This document shows positions 12,195 through 22,855 of a stretch of DNA of 64,000 bases, in pieces; the stretch's first letter is position 1, and every line of letters begins with the position of its first letter. The notes under the pieces were generated by a model. That model saw only the letters and a program-made list of their open reading frames with translations. It searched no databases and was not told where the DNA came from. Source of the stretch: Sceloporus undulatus (lineage: Eukaryota > Chordata > Lepidosauria > Squamata > Phrynosomatidae); assembly GCF_019175285.1 (NCBI RefSeq), contig NC_056523.1, forward strand, positions 182,507,732 to 182,571,731, in the 5' to 3' direction. The position numbers were made by a program, and so were the translations under genes.

Positions 12195-12430
12195 CATAGG
12201 ACTTCAATGAGATGACAGTTAAGTTCCAAACACACTTAAATCAGAAATGCTGTGGTGTACTGAGCCGAAATGTCTACAACTGGTTCATCAAGCCTCCTGA
12301 TCGGAATTGCTGATGTGTGATTCCTGAAATACGTATGCAGGATTGTGGTTGTTTTCCATACAGACTGCAGATGACATCTTCTTAAGTCTGCATTGTGTCA
12401 CATGAATAAAATCACTGGGAAGTGATATTT
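12195..12430 (+). pseudogene. cysteine-containing segment of U2
   Basis: After TTTCCATAG the segment reads FNEMTVKFQTHLNQKCCGVL and is related to the U1 copy at 9564-9316. It too ends near AATAAA (in ATGAATAAAATCACTGGG). It is not open throughout and is considered a remnant. The double Cys-Gly and DCGCFP motif are the best hints of a secreted cysteine-containing protein; the family is not recognised. Confidence 0.4.
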
Positions 12431-12689
12431 TATTTTGCTCATAACTTTCCTATAGATTCTTTTCTTGAGATACATTCACGTATTGCAATGGTTGGAATCA
12501 GACGGATAGAATCCAAGATGGTTGACTGGTGTTTACAAGACATCCTTTACCAGCAATCTCTGTTGATTTGGTAAGTAGCCAAAAGGTATAATGAGGAAGA
12601 AGAATGTAGAAGAAGTTAAAGGAATCTCCCAAAGGAAATTATGTCCAATCAGCTCATGACGGCAAAGGATCTCACCCATCTCAATTCTG

Positions 12690-12858
12690 ATTCACTTGAC
12701 CTTTAGGCCCAAGAATAACTGCCACTGAGTATCACATTCACCTCTCCCATTATTTACCTTCTGAATGTTAATTCTTCATAACATAATTAATATTCCTCTT
12801 AATCCCAGGGACCACAATGTGCCACCCTTTCCATCTACACTTCATAACCTTTATAAGG
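12690..12858 (+). promoter_or_regulatory. promoter block of gene B
   Basis: The same block as in gene A: TTCACTTGACCTTTAGGCCC, ATTATTTACCTTCTGAATG, CTCTTAATCCCAGGGACCAC and CTTTATAAG at 12849-12857. It looks well preserved even though the gene behind it is broken. Confidence 0.75.
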
Positions 12859-12946
12859 GAAAAGAACAGGGCTTTGGTTCAACAAAAAGTTTCTTGCAGA
12901 GAGTTTCAGAACGCAGAGTTCTAGGAAGCTTCTGAATTCAAGGACA

Positions 12947-14643
12947 ACGAAGATCCATTTCCCTCTTGCACTCGAAGTCATTGTGTGCATCTTCTTGTAA
13001 GAAGGTAAGCTGCATTTTGTGCTCTCTGTCACTCTTGTTCTTTTTCTTTGGGGGGGGGGACGACAACTTTTTTTTGTTGAAAATAGGACTGAACTGAGAC
13101 CATCTCATCTTGATCTGTCCACGATGGTGACAGCTCCCATTTCGCTCCCAGGAATCTGAAAGCAAGATTTATACAACAATAAGTTACACTTTCACAGTGG
13201 TGTTCCACACCAGGATGTAACCTGGTGCAGGAGGGCTTTGGCTAGGGCTTAATGGAGGAACCAAAAGAAGTCCTTCCCCCTTTGCTCCATGCAGCGCTCT
13301 CCCCATCCCAACTCCATGCGATTTCTCTCCAAATTAAAGCCTCACAGGGCAGGGACTGCAGGCATTGGGTCCTCCACCAACCTGCTTTGCAAAGCTTGGA
13401 AATCCAGCCTTGCAGGGCAGGGGCTAGGGGCACCAGGTCCTCCACTTCCCTGCCTTGTGAGGGAAATCCATCCCCCTCAGGGGAGGGACGGGGGGGCACT
13501 GGGTCCACCTTCCTGAGTGGGGGGACACTCACCATGGGACACTGCACCCTCCCCCCCCCCCACGCATTCCCCTAGTGATGCTATTGCACTCTCATTGTTT
13601 ATAGAATGGATTTACAATGGGTAGAAAACATTTGATCCTCCGGATGAAAGGCTCCAGTCCCCATCAACCCTTGGCAATCTTGTCACAGCTCAGGATTGAT
13701 GAGAGAGTCAGTCTAACAGCATCTGAAGGATCACAAAGGAAGAGGGAGAGGTGGTGGAATTTGGTTGCCAGTTCCAGTATTCAAGTGCTAGGAACTTCCC
13801 ATCTCAATTCCCCCACCCCCTTCCCATAGATCAGCACCATTTCCTCTTGCCACCATTTGATCAGGAATAAAGACAAGCATGCATTACTTTATGTTTACCA
13901 AATGTGAGGGCAATCCTATTGTTCCAGCCACAGTTAAGTCAAACTAAAGAGCTTAAGCAGGCAATTAGGCTTTCACATATTTGTCTTCCTCCTCAGACTT
14001 CATGGTATAAATAAGAAAAACAATAAGAAAAAATTAAATCAATATCATTCTATTAACTGTGCAAAAGCTCATAAAAGTATAAGAGATCAGATTTTTATTT
14101 TATTGTGCATTCTCTCAAAAACATGTATTTTTATGCAGGTGCAGCATCCTCAAATGAGGTCTCTCATGCTCATGCTGGTAAGTAAGTGAACACAGGATCC
14201 TATAGAAACAGATTTTTAAAGCAATACAAAGGAGCAGATTCTCTTGACAGATTATCTATTTAATAGTCCATTTCTCTCCAGCCTTTTGACCAAGGAACCT
14301 TAGGTGACATACTGGCTTCTCCCCCCCCCCTCCACTTTTACTTTGATGGATCAAGCTTTATTTAAAAAAGTGGCACAAGGCATATTTGTCCAAAAGGACA
14401 GCTCACCCCAGGATATCTAAAAGAGTGCAAATGATACAGTGAAAATGATTGATGTTGTCAGATGTGCTGATGTGTGCTCCCTGAGGGATATATACATTTG
14501 GGATGGAATGAAAATGCTGGTGCAGTCCTTTAAACCCTACTCTCTTTTCCCATGCAGGTTATGAAGAAGAGCTTGGCTTTCCTCCTAGCAGGCCTGATTA
14601 TGCCACTAATATGTTGGCAGATATATTTGCAATATTGGGCTGA
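12947..14643 (+). pseudogene. gene B: decayed sister of gene A
   Basis: Exon 1 (12947-13004, 58 bases as in A and C) lines up base for base, but the start position reads ACG and the leader contains an in-frame stop. Exon 2 (14139-14177, 39 bases) still reads AASSNEVSHAHA with intact GT/AG. The 30-base exon 3 is missing along with surrounding intron. Exon 4 (14558-14643, 86 bases) is open and well kept: GYEEELGFPPSRPDYATNML then ADIFAILG and stop. AATAAA is at 14711-14716. Intron 1 took a GC-rich insertion (about 13197-13590). Its C-terminal words DY...ML.DI..IL match the last exon of gene E, linking the two genes. A downstream alternative start could in principle rescue part of it, but loss of the leader argues for a pseudogene. 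Confidence 0.75.
13197..13590. mobile_element. GC-rich insertion in gene B intron 1
   Basis: Gene A intron 1 has GTGACACTTTCATTACTTATA where gene B has the same words split by about 390 GC-rich bases with C and G runs. Open frames of about 100 codons here are low-complexity Pro/Gly/Ser and have no family signature. Its class is not recognised. Confidence 0.5.
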
Positions 14644-14710
14644 GTGACTATCATTGAACCAGTTTAAATGCAGTTGATTCTGGGAGCTTCCATATTGTCA
14701 GACTGATCAC

Positions 14711-14716
14711 AATAAA
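14711..14716 (+). terminator. polyadenylation signal of gene B
   Basis: AATAAA about 70 bases after the last-exon stop. Confidence 0.6.
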
Positions 14717-15179
14717 ATACAATTGTCAACTGCTCTGCAACAAAAACCTGACTATTTCTTTCCTGGTGTGGGATTTTCCTGACACTTAGATGTTCAATAG
14801 AATTCATAAACATGCTGCAACACAGGTCTTGGTTTTTTTTTGTAAAATCATCACCATAATAATTAGGTGCATCAAAAACCTGATATGAAGGAGTTCATAT
14901 AAAGCTTGAATCCAGCATAGCTGAACATTTATGTATCTCTTTCCTTGAAGTTTTCCTCACCATTGGAACCAGAAAATTCTCACTAGTCTTAAACAATATG
15001 CCAGCCAATATCTGTGCTAACCAGGGCTGGAAAGCCTATCATGCCAACCCTGTTAAAAGAAATAAAATCTCCATCTTGATTCCAAGAATCACATGCATCT
15101 GGAACAATAAAGAAAAGGGCCAATGAACATGAGCAATAGATGTTTCAAAGATGTACTCCTCATATCAGTAATTACAACT

Positions 15180-15375
15180 TCAAGAGCTCTTTCACACTAC
15201 ACAGTTATAGAATTCTGATACCTAACAGATGTGACTTCATTTCATGGATTCCTGTGATTTGTAGCTTGGTGTACTATTAAAGCTCCCTGCAAGAGAATTG
15301 TAAATACCTGGGATTCCATAGGAGTCAGGAATGGCAGTTAAAATGGAATCATGATGTTATAAATGTAAAGTGTGA
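15180..15375. mobile_element. MITE, same family as 3700-3905
   Basis: It starts GAGCTCTTTCACACTACACAG and ends AAAGTGTGAAAGAGCTCC, an inverted repeat around ATTTGTAGCTTGGTG and a centre with AAAGCTCCCTGCAAGAGAA. Halves of the same element lie at 17010-17080 and 17940-18085. Confidence 0.7.
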
Positions 15376-15424
15376 AAGAGCTCCAAAAGAGCAGCTATAT
15401 TTTTGAAAGAAAACCTCATTCACA

Positions 15425-15960
15425 AGGGACATTAACTGACATGTGACTGAATGCAGACACAACAGGATGTCACCTGCAGTACATGCGGAAAACAACCACA
15501 ATCCTGCACAAATGGTTCAGGAATCACACATTTGCAATCCAGAGGCTTGATGAAGCAGTGGTAGACATTTTAATTCAGCACACCACAATCTTTCCGATTT
15601 AAGTGCGTTTGGAACTGAACTACCATCTCATCCAAATCCTATTGTGGGGGAATGGAAATTTTCTAGCTCAACACACATAAGACCTTAACACCACAAAGAT
15701 TTGGCCTAGAAAATAGTATATAACACCATCATCTACATTAAACACTCCACTAAACAATTTTCTTAACTCCTACCTTGGATACTGATAGGAAGTGTTTGTG
15801 TGCATCCAGTATGATTGAGGTGCATTGGCACCAAGGGCTGTGGGAAATAAAATAAACTTTTATTGATTTTTAGTATCTTTTGCTTTTGGTTAAGGTGATA
15901 CCTTCTATCTTCATTCCTATCAGCTAATATGTAATAATATCTCCTAATTGCTTTAGGAGG
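15425..15960 (-). repeat. chimeric repeat unit U3
   Basis: Minus-strand copy of U1/U2: a short copia-like remnant near 15960-15770 and the cysteine segment at about 15665-15435 (with DCGCFPHVLQVTSCCVC). Broken in places; the flanking words CAACAGGATGTCACCTGCAG match the other units. Confidence 0.6.
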
Positions 15961-15964
15961 CAGT

Positions 15965-16600
15965 CCGTGGGAAAGACTACAGGAAAAGAAAACACCACTT
16001 CCCAGTGATTTGATTCATGTGATTTAATAGACTTCAGAGAATGTCAGCTGCAGTGCATGTGGCAAAGAAAAACCCCAAACCCATAGTCCTGCACATATGT
16101 TTCAGGAATTACACATCTGAAATCCTGACCAGGAGGCATAATGAAGCAGTGCTAGACATATTAACTCAGCACACCATGGTTTTTCTGGTTTAAGCGTGTT
16201 TAGAACTGAACCATCTTCTCATTCAAGTCCTATGAAAAAACTTGGAAATTTTCTGGCTCAACAGACGTAAGACCTTAACACCACAAAGATTTGACCTAGA
16301 AGATAATATGTAACACCATCATGTACTTTAAAGACTCAACTGAACAATATTTTAACTGTTACTGATAGAAAGTGTGTGCATGCAGCTAATATGATTAAGC
16401 AGCATTGACACCAATGGCTATAGCAAATAAACTAAACTCGTATTGTTTTAGTAGATGTGTTAATTACAGCTTATCTTTTGCTTTTGGGTAAAATGATAAC
16501 TTCCATCTTCATTTTTTTTCATTTAGTATTCCAAGATAGTAATAGGTGATGTCTCCTAGTTGCTTTACTTCTACTTTTTTCCAGGATGATCTATGATTTC
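15965..16600 (-). repeat. chimeric repeat unit U4
   Basis: Second minus-strand copy directly behind U3, with the copia-like part near 16590-16330 and the cysteine segment at about 16280-16020. It is the most degraded copy of the segment. Confidence 0.6.
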
Positions 16601-17099
16601 ATAATTGGATCCTCTTTCTTCACAGAATCAACATAAGTCAAAATATGTCAATTTATCAACATAAGTCAAAATAAATACCCACTTGCTGTCTTCATATCTT
16701 GAATAGAAGCATTTTCCCTTTGGAGGGAGCCCACAGCAACCAAACTATGTGGGATCCCTCCACACCCAAAAGAACCCACTGAAAGCAGATTCTTTTTGGT
16801 GCTCGCAGGTGCCACAATAAGTGCACCATTACACACTGTGTTGTGTCAATGACACAAGTGTGGTGCCCAAAATTTGGATGGACAGGAGGCTGCCATGATG
16901 CCAGCATCCATACAGACAAGGGTTCAGGAGCATGAGGTTGCTGTGTGCTCCCGAATCCTAGAATCAGCACAGACATGCCCCTTCCCGCCTCTCTCTCTCG
17001 GTCCAATGGTAGATTTTTGGAGTTCTTTCACGCTTTACAATTATGACACTACAATTCTGTTTTAAATTTCATGGCTGTGTTACCCATGCTGCTCCATAT

Positions 17100-17930
17100 A
17101 AATTTTGGTATAAATGATAACCCTTAATGACCCCTAGATGAACTCTAGTAGCCTGTCCACCATTGCCAGAAAGGCATGAGGACATGTGCACACACCCCTG
17201 AGGGGCACCCACATCATCATATCTAGAGAGTCACATAAGAGGATTATCATATGACCAGGAAGAGCAAATGTTTGCCTTGCATGAGGCTCTTGCCCCCTCC
17301 CAGGTCTGTTGTCCGAGCAGCTTAAGACCACTAAGACAACCAGACAGGGACATCCAGGTGAAAAGCAAGTAATTAAACACCTTTGTTCTCACCATCAAGC
17401 ACCTTTGCCAGAAGCAAGATTTTGCCTATAAATACTCCCAGATTTGCTTCTTCACTGGACCAGTCTGGATTTCAGGGGGAAGCTCTGTCCCGTTGAAGCC
17501 TGACCTGGCTCCAGTTTCTGACTCCGGGCCAGTCTGGATTTCAGGGGAAAGCTATGTCCCTTTGAATCCCTGGCCAGTCATTCCATGGCTGAGCCTCAGG
17601 CCATCCTCATCATATCCATTTGGATTCCTGGAGGGAGTCTACATTCTGGTACGTATCACCCATGTGATGCCTAAAATTCCATGCTAACCTATGCTTTTCT
17701 TGAGCCTTGTATGTATGTGTGTATGCTAGTGAATCGTATGTGTTTTCCCTCATTATAAATAAATTGGCTATTAATTCTAGAAGTCTGTCTCAGCTCTATT
17801 TATTGGAACCCCCTGGTCTACTCCGTATACATATCGGGAGATGATTCTGCAAGGGCTGTCGTAGCAGGCCCTCCTCTTGCAATATTTGAGCTAATAACAA
17901 CAATAAAAAATTCCCCTAAACGGACCCTTG
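17100..17930 (+). mobile_element. possible solo LTR (fossil)
   Basis: This insertion splits an older MITE and has an LTR-like design: an AATAAA (in TTATAAATAAATTGG) followed by AGTCTGTCTCAGCTC and a CA-rich end. A direct repeat of about 60 bases (CAGTCTGGATTTCAGGGG) lies at 17460-17560. No coding region belongs to it. Boundaries and family are uncertain. Confidence 0.3.
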
Positions 17931-18561
17931 GCTACAGCTGCATCCTATCAAATTCTAGGTATTAACAATTCTCAATCAGGGAGCTCTAATTCCACACTAA
18001 ACTACAAATTGCAGGATCCCATGGGATGAGGCCATGATAGTTACAGAGGTATCATAATTCTATCGCTGTATAGTGTGATATTGTAATTACTAACATGGAG
18101 AAGACATTCTCTTTGAAATAGCTATTTCTTAGGTTAAGTGGTATTTATAGTACTTTTCTTTGCTGCATCATATGCATCCAATTCTTAGAATCAAGATGTA
18201 GATCCTATTTCTTTTAACAGGGTTGGGGTAGTGGGATTTTTAACCCAGGTCAGCATAGACATCAGCAGCCATATTGAGAAAGATGTCTGAGAGTTTTGTG
18301 ATTCTCAGTGGTGAGGAGAACATCAAGGAAAATTGTTCCACAGTGCTAAATTCAAGTTTTATGAGAACTCCTTAAAACTAGGAGTTCTGATGATGATGAT
18401 GATGTCAGCCTTTGGCAATGTGTGTGACAAGGCCATGACATGTAGATAAATGTCCTTGAGGTGGTCAGACATCAAGATGTGTATTGTTATACTGCACCTG
18501 TGATATGTACTGTGAGGTAATGTACTGTGGCATGGATTGGAGAGTTACATAAGCCTAGGCT

Positions 18562-18740
18562 ATATGCTGAAAGCCATACAGGGAGAAGGGGCAGTGCATC
18601 CCATAGGGAACAATGGGGCACATGCCCGCCAGCATATACACAAGCCCATTCATTTAAATGGGGCTCAAGCATAGGAGGAATTCGCTTTATGTGGGGGAGT
18701 CCAGAATGGATCTCCCATTTAAAGAAAGGGTGCACTGTAT
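18562..18740. mobile_element. TA-flanked MITE absent from the other arm
   Basis: The right arm reads CCTAGGCTATATGC...GCACTGTATATAGTTGTG while the left arm (8570-8590, reversed) passes from CCTAGGGTATG to CATAGTTGTG without it. Internal words CAAGCCCATT and GGAATTCGC resemble the MITE at 59790-60040. Inserted after the duplication. Confidence 0.6.
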
Positions 18741-19130
18741 ATAGTTGTGTCTAACGTAAACTATTTGTGGGTTATTGTAGAGTGGTTATCATTGAGTGGT
18801 ATGGGTAGTGGAGTTACTGTAAGCTACTGTGAGAACTGAGAGGAACTCTGTCTGTTTGATCAGTTCCTTTTATTGTAAATAGTATCTCACTACCACCTTT
18901 ATATAAATATCTTCACATGGGCAATCCAGTCCTGCTTCCTGATTTCATCTTGGTATCTGGAATCACATTCACATTGGTTCACAGCATGACAGATGATGAT
19001 TTTACTTAGCCCTTAGCCTGTGCTGCAGTATATTTGTAAATTCAATTGAACCTCTGAGTGTCAGAAAAATCACACATCAGGAATGACACTGACAAATTTT
19101 ATTGAGGATGTATTGACAACTTTATTTCAT

Positions 19131-19136
19131 TCTGCT
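19131..19136 (-). terminator. polyadenylation signal of gene C
   Basis: AATAAA on the minus strand in GAATGAAATAAAGTTGTC, matching the gene A signal at 8169-8174. Confidence 0.65.
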
Positions 19137-19298
19137 CAGATTGCCAACATAGAATCAAATGCTTTTCAACTTGTTCAGTGATTTAAACTTAGAATTATGG
19201 AATTGCAAAAGACTACAGGGGCCATTGAGTCCAACCCCCTATCATGCAGGAACAGTAATCAAAGCAGGTCCAAACTTAATTAAGTGGTTTAAACTTGC

Positions 19299-22200
19299 TT
19301 AGCCCAATGCTCCAAGCATGCTACTCAAAAGATTAGGAACGTGGTCACCACCAGGAGGAGATACATACTTTTCTTCATAACCTGTAATGGAACAGAGAAC
19401 AGAACTCAAAGGACTGCACCAACACCTTCCTTCCATCCCAAGTGTATCTTTCCATCAAGGGGCACATATCAATACATCTAAAAGCATCAATCAAGTTTAT
19501 TGTACCACTTCCACCTTTTTAGATTTTGGAAAAAATGCTCCTTGCCAGTAGGGTTGCCATAGCGCCGGATCTCCAAACCGGGAAAAATGTAGGACAGAAT
19601 TTTCAAATGTAGGACACACAAAATGTGTCCTACATTTGAAAATTCTGTCCTACATTTCCCTCGCGATCGCAGCGGGGAGCGAAGGCCAAGCGGCGAGGGA
19701 AAGCCTCCATTTAAGGAGGCTTTCCCTCCCCGCCTGGGCCCCAGGCCTCACTGCGATCGGAGGCCAGGATCGGGGCCTTGCCTCGTTCTTGGCCCCCGCG
19801 GAGGCCAGGAAGGAGGCGAGGAGGCTGCAGGGAGGCGGGGAGGTTGGCGCGGCTGCGCCCAAGAGGCGCCGCCTCCCTGCAGCCTCCTCCGCCCCAAGCC
19901 TCACTGCCCTCCTTTTCCTCTGCGCGGCCATGCGCGGTGGAGGAGGAGGAGGGCAGCGAGGCCCCAGGGTTGCCTTGCAACCCCGCTGCAACCGGGCTTT
20001 TCCTGGTTTTTGGCGGCACCCGTGCCGTGACCGGGCAGGTGCCGCCAAAACTGGGAAAAACCCGGTTGCAACCGGGTTATGGCAATCCTACTTGCCAGCA
20101 GTCCATCCAGGATGACCATAGCATCCTGTTTTAAGACTGGGCCATGCAGGTGTCATGGACTCCAGGCAATCACTGGGTGATCACAGTTGGAGCAGTCTCT
20201 GGCTGCCCTATCATGCCCATCTTCTTGACCCCACAGAGATTTTTGTCAGAGATTTGCAAGCAGGACCCATCTTACATAATTGTGCTAGTTGCCTTTCAGG
20301 TTATGCAGTGGCTTGAAAGACTATAAGGAAATTACCAAATCAAGAAACATAAATAATAGATAATTCTGAAAGGGGGGTTGGCCTATATAGAATTCTAATC
20401 TAAATATCACCAGTTAAGGTCCCACATCTTCCTCCTGCTCTTGTTCTCTTTTTAAGTTAAGTCCACATACAGTATTCTGAATCCATAGATGCCCTGGTGA
20501 GTCAGTGGTAAAATGCCTGTACCACAATCACTCACACATAAGCCACAATGTTGTGAGTTCAGTCCCAGTCAGATGCTCAGGGTTGACTCATCTTAGCATC
20601 CTTCTGTAGGTCGCTAAAATGAGTACCCAGCTTGTTGGGGACAATTAGCTTACACATTGTAAACCGCTTATTGAGTGCTTAAGTGCACTGATAAGCAGTA
20701 TAGAAATGTACTTCCTGTTGCTATTGCTATCTATGGCTTGAAAATATTTCTTTAAAAATTCAAAAAAGCCAACCTTGATTTGGCCATTTTAGATAAGAGA
20801 TACTATTTTACTACACAATGTATATAATAGGATTTGAGCACCCATCGATTTTGGTGTCCAGTGGCAAACCTGGAACCAAGCCCCAGCAGAGACCAAGAGC
20901 TCACTGTTATGTTTAGCTTGTAAAATGGAAATTAGAAAATGTTAACAAACATCCTCCTTTCCTCATACAAGTCCTGCATTTTAAACTTCTGTCCAGGATG
21001 ATTTCCAAAATATCTTCCATTTTGAGCATGGTCAAGGTTCAAAACAAACTGCAGAAACAGTCCAGTTTGAGACCACTTTAACTGTCCTGGATCAGTGCTA
21101 GGGAACCCTTGGAACTGTAGTTTATGTGGCACCTGAGCTCTCTGGCAGGAAAGGCTATAAAACTACAGTTCCCAGAATTCCCTAGCATTGAACCAGGGAA
21201 GTTAAAGCAATCTCAAACTGGATTATTGCCTGAAATTGGACATTATACAGTCTGACCCATGTAGATTTGGGCACCATTTTCTGCTTAACCAGTCAAAGAA
21301 AACTGTTGTGTAGATTTAATCTATCAGCTAATTTAATAATAATCATTTCAGTCATATAACAGGACCAATATGAAGGATTTTTTTAAAAAAAAAAACCCTG
21401 CAATTTGTACTTAGCAACTGGCTGCTTCATTAGTTTAAAGTTCACAAACTTCAAGATTTCATAAAGTACACATTTTTAAAGTTGCCATTAGAAAACATTT
21501 TTTCTTCACAAGGAACACACAGGGCAGATTCTTCCACAAAGCAGAATGGCTCAGAAGACAGAAGAGATTAGTTCACTCTCTTTTAACACACTTTATCCCT
21601 GACGGGATAAAGGTACATTTATTTTTAAAACAGGATTTATCACTTTGCCCATAGCTGGGCAAATGCATCTTGGATGCATCCTGAATACCACCCACACTTA
21701 TTCTGTGGCTTTTCAAGAACAGGCTTTTCAGGGACAGCTATGGGTAAGTGCAATAAAACCTGTTTTAAAAATAAATGTGCCTGTATCCCATTAGGGATAA
21801 GTCACATTAAAAGAGACTGCGCTAATCTCTAGAGATGTGTGGGCTGACTCCCTTGGCTAATGTGAGAGGCATAGGTCTGTAAAATCCCATCTATGAGTAG
21901 GCTTCATTTGTGTCTGCTTTTAGAAGGCCTTACCTGCAGCATCTCTCAGGCTTCTCTCAGCAGCTGCCATGGGAATTGCAGGAGGAAGGAGGTGAAGGAA
22001 TAAAGAAACATGTGTTAAGTGGATGAGGTCCTTATACTAGTTCAGCCAAAGCATGATCTATCAAATCCTCCCATTTCAAGTACTGTTCTTTAGTCCACTT
22101 CCAGATCACACTGTATTGCAGAAATGAAATGGAAAGACACTTACACTATAGTAATTCATGGGTATTGTCACTTACACACCTGTAAACCATTCCCTCACAT

Positions 22201-22783
22201 TCCTGCCCTTTCTCATAAAGACTTTATATATCACAAACAAAAAACAAACCAGGGTTAAAATGGTAGTAGCCAACCTCCTGCTATTTGCTATGGAAGTATT
22301 TTTAATTTTACTTTCATCTAATGTAACCTATTAGCACAAAAAATGTCCTATTACTTTTCTAATTTTCTTGATTATCATCATGCATGGTCCAGCAAAGAAG
22401 AAGTGAGGGATGGGGAGAGGAGCTAGTTAGTTATAGAGCTCTTGGGGGGGGGGGAGGATGGGAATAAATGAAATATTAAATAGAATCCATTATCAATAGA
22501 TTTTGCTCCTTTGTACTGCTTTCCCCCCCTTAAATCTGTGTCCATGTGAACCTGCATTCACATACTTACCAGCATTAGCATGAGAGGCTTCATCTGAAGA
22601 TGCTGCACCTGAATAAAAAGACATATATTTGAGAAAAAGCAGGGTAAGATAAAAATTGGATCACTTAGGGCCAAAGAAAAAGGTGGAGAGAGAGAGAGAG
22701 AGAGAGAGATCAAGATGCAGCTTACCTCCTGACATCAAGATGCAGGCAAGGATTGTCAGTACAAAAAGGAAATAGATCTTCAT
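19299..22783 (-). CDS. gene C: small secreted peptide precursor, inverted sister of gene A
   Basis: Coding exons on the minus strand are 22783-22726, 22608-22570, 21963-21934 and 19381-19299, all GT/AG and phase 1, giving 69 codons plus stop. The leader is MKIYFLFVLTILACILMSGG. Exon 2 is identical in sequence to that of gene A (39 of 39 bases). Exon 3 reads ERSLRDA, so the RSRR of gene A is RSLR here, weakening the basic cleavage site. Exon 4 starts GYEEKYVSPPGGDHVPNLL and ends SSMLGALG, three bases shorter than in A but again with a final Gly. The promoter block and poly(A) signal are kept. Intron 1 shrank to 117 bases (1224 in A), and intron 3 grew to about 2.55 kb by insertions. It is probably functional, with the same unknown role as gene A. 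Confidence 0.8.
19549..20090. mobile_element. 542-bp DNA transposon with 8-bp target duplication in gene C intron 3
   Basis: Flanked by CTTGCCAG on both sides (19541-19548 and 20091-20098). Ends are TAGGGTTGCCATA and TATGGCAATCCTA. The matching intron of gene A (about 7722-7735, reversed) has a single CTTGCCAG, the empty site. The inside is GC-rich and self-complementary in parts; frames of 100-159 codons across it are by-products of GC content. The 8-bp duplication fits hAT-type elements, but no transposase is present. Confidence 0.9.
20488..20735 (+). mobile_element. tRNA-derived SINE (Sauria/Squam type)
   Basis: The head has polymerase III A-box-like TGAGTCAGTGG and B-box-like GTTGTGAGTTCAGTCCC. 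The body has TTGTAAACCGCTTATTGAG and the tail AGTGCACTGATAAGCAGTAT followed by GTTGCTATTGCTAT, typical of squamate SINEs that borrow a BovB-type end. It is absent from the left arm. Confidence 0.85.
20745..20912. mobile_element. Tigger-like MITE remnant
   Basis: Words such as GATTTTGGTGTCCAGTGG, TGGAACCAAGCCCCAGCAGA and GAGCTCACTGTTA are the right half of the element type seen at 11932-12150 and 37419-37644; the left end is missing. Confidence 0.5.
21040..21235. mobile_element. MITE, same broad family as 3700-3905
   Basis: CAGTTTGAGACCACTTTAACTG at the left faces GGAAGTTAAAGCAATCTCAAACTGG at the right, with ATTCCCTAGCATTGAACC and its mirror near the centre. Related copies are at 44555-44775 and 59575-59755. 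Confidence 0.75.
21545..21850. mobile_element. palindromic MITE in gene C intron 3
   Basis: Left half CTTTTAACACACTTTATCCC...TTTTTAAAACAGG is answered by CCTGTTTTAAAAATAAATGTG...GGGATAAGTCACATTAAAAG. Gene A retains only one half at 7600-7665. Confidence 0.65.
22684..22711. repeat. AG microsatellite in gene C intron 1
   Basis: AG run inside the 117-base intron, where gene A has the shorter CTCTCTCTCTC at 5630-5640. Confidence 0.85.
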
Positions 22784-22855
22784 TGTCCTGGAATTCAGAA
22801 GCTCTGCAACTCCGTTCAAGAGACTTCCTGATGAATCAAAGCCCTGTTCTTCTCC

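Noticed and set aside
13242-13575. Frames of about 100 codons on both strands
   Set aside because: They fall in a GC-rich intronic insertion of pseudogene B, are low-complexity and lack any family motif.
19623-20134. Overlapping frames of 100-159 codons on both strands
   Set aside because: All lie in the GC-rich 542-bp transposon with a proven empty site in gene A; they are compositional.
5553-22783. Beta-defensin or cathelicidin identity for genes A and C
   Set aside because: There is no cysteine after the leader and no cathelin-like domain.
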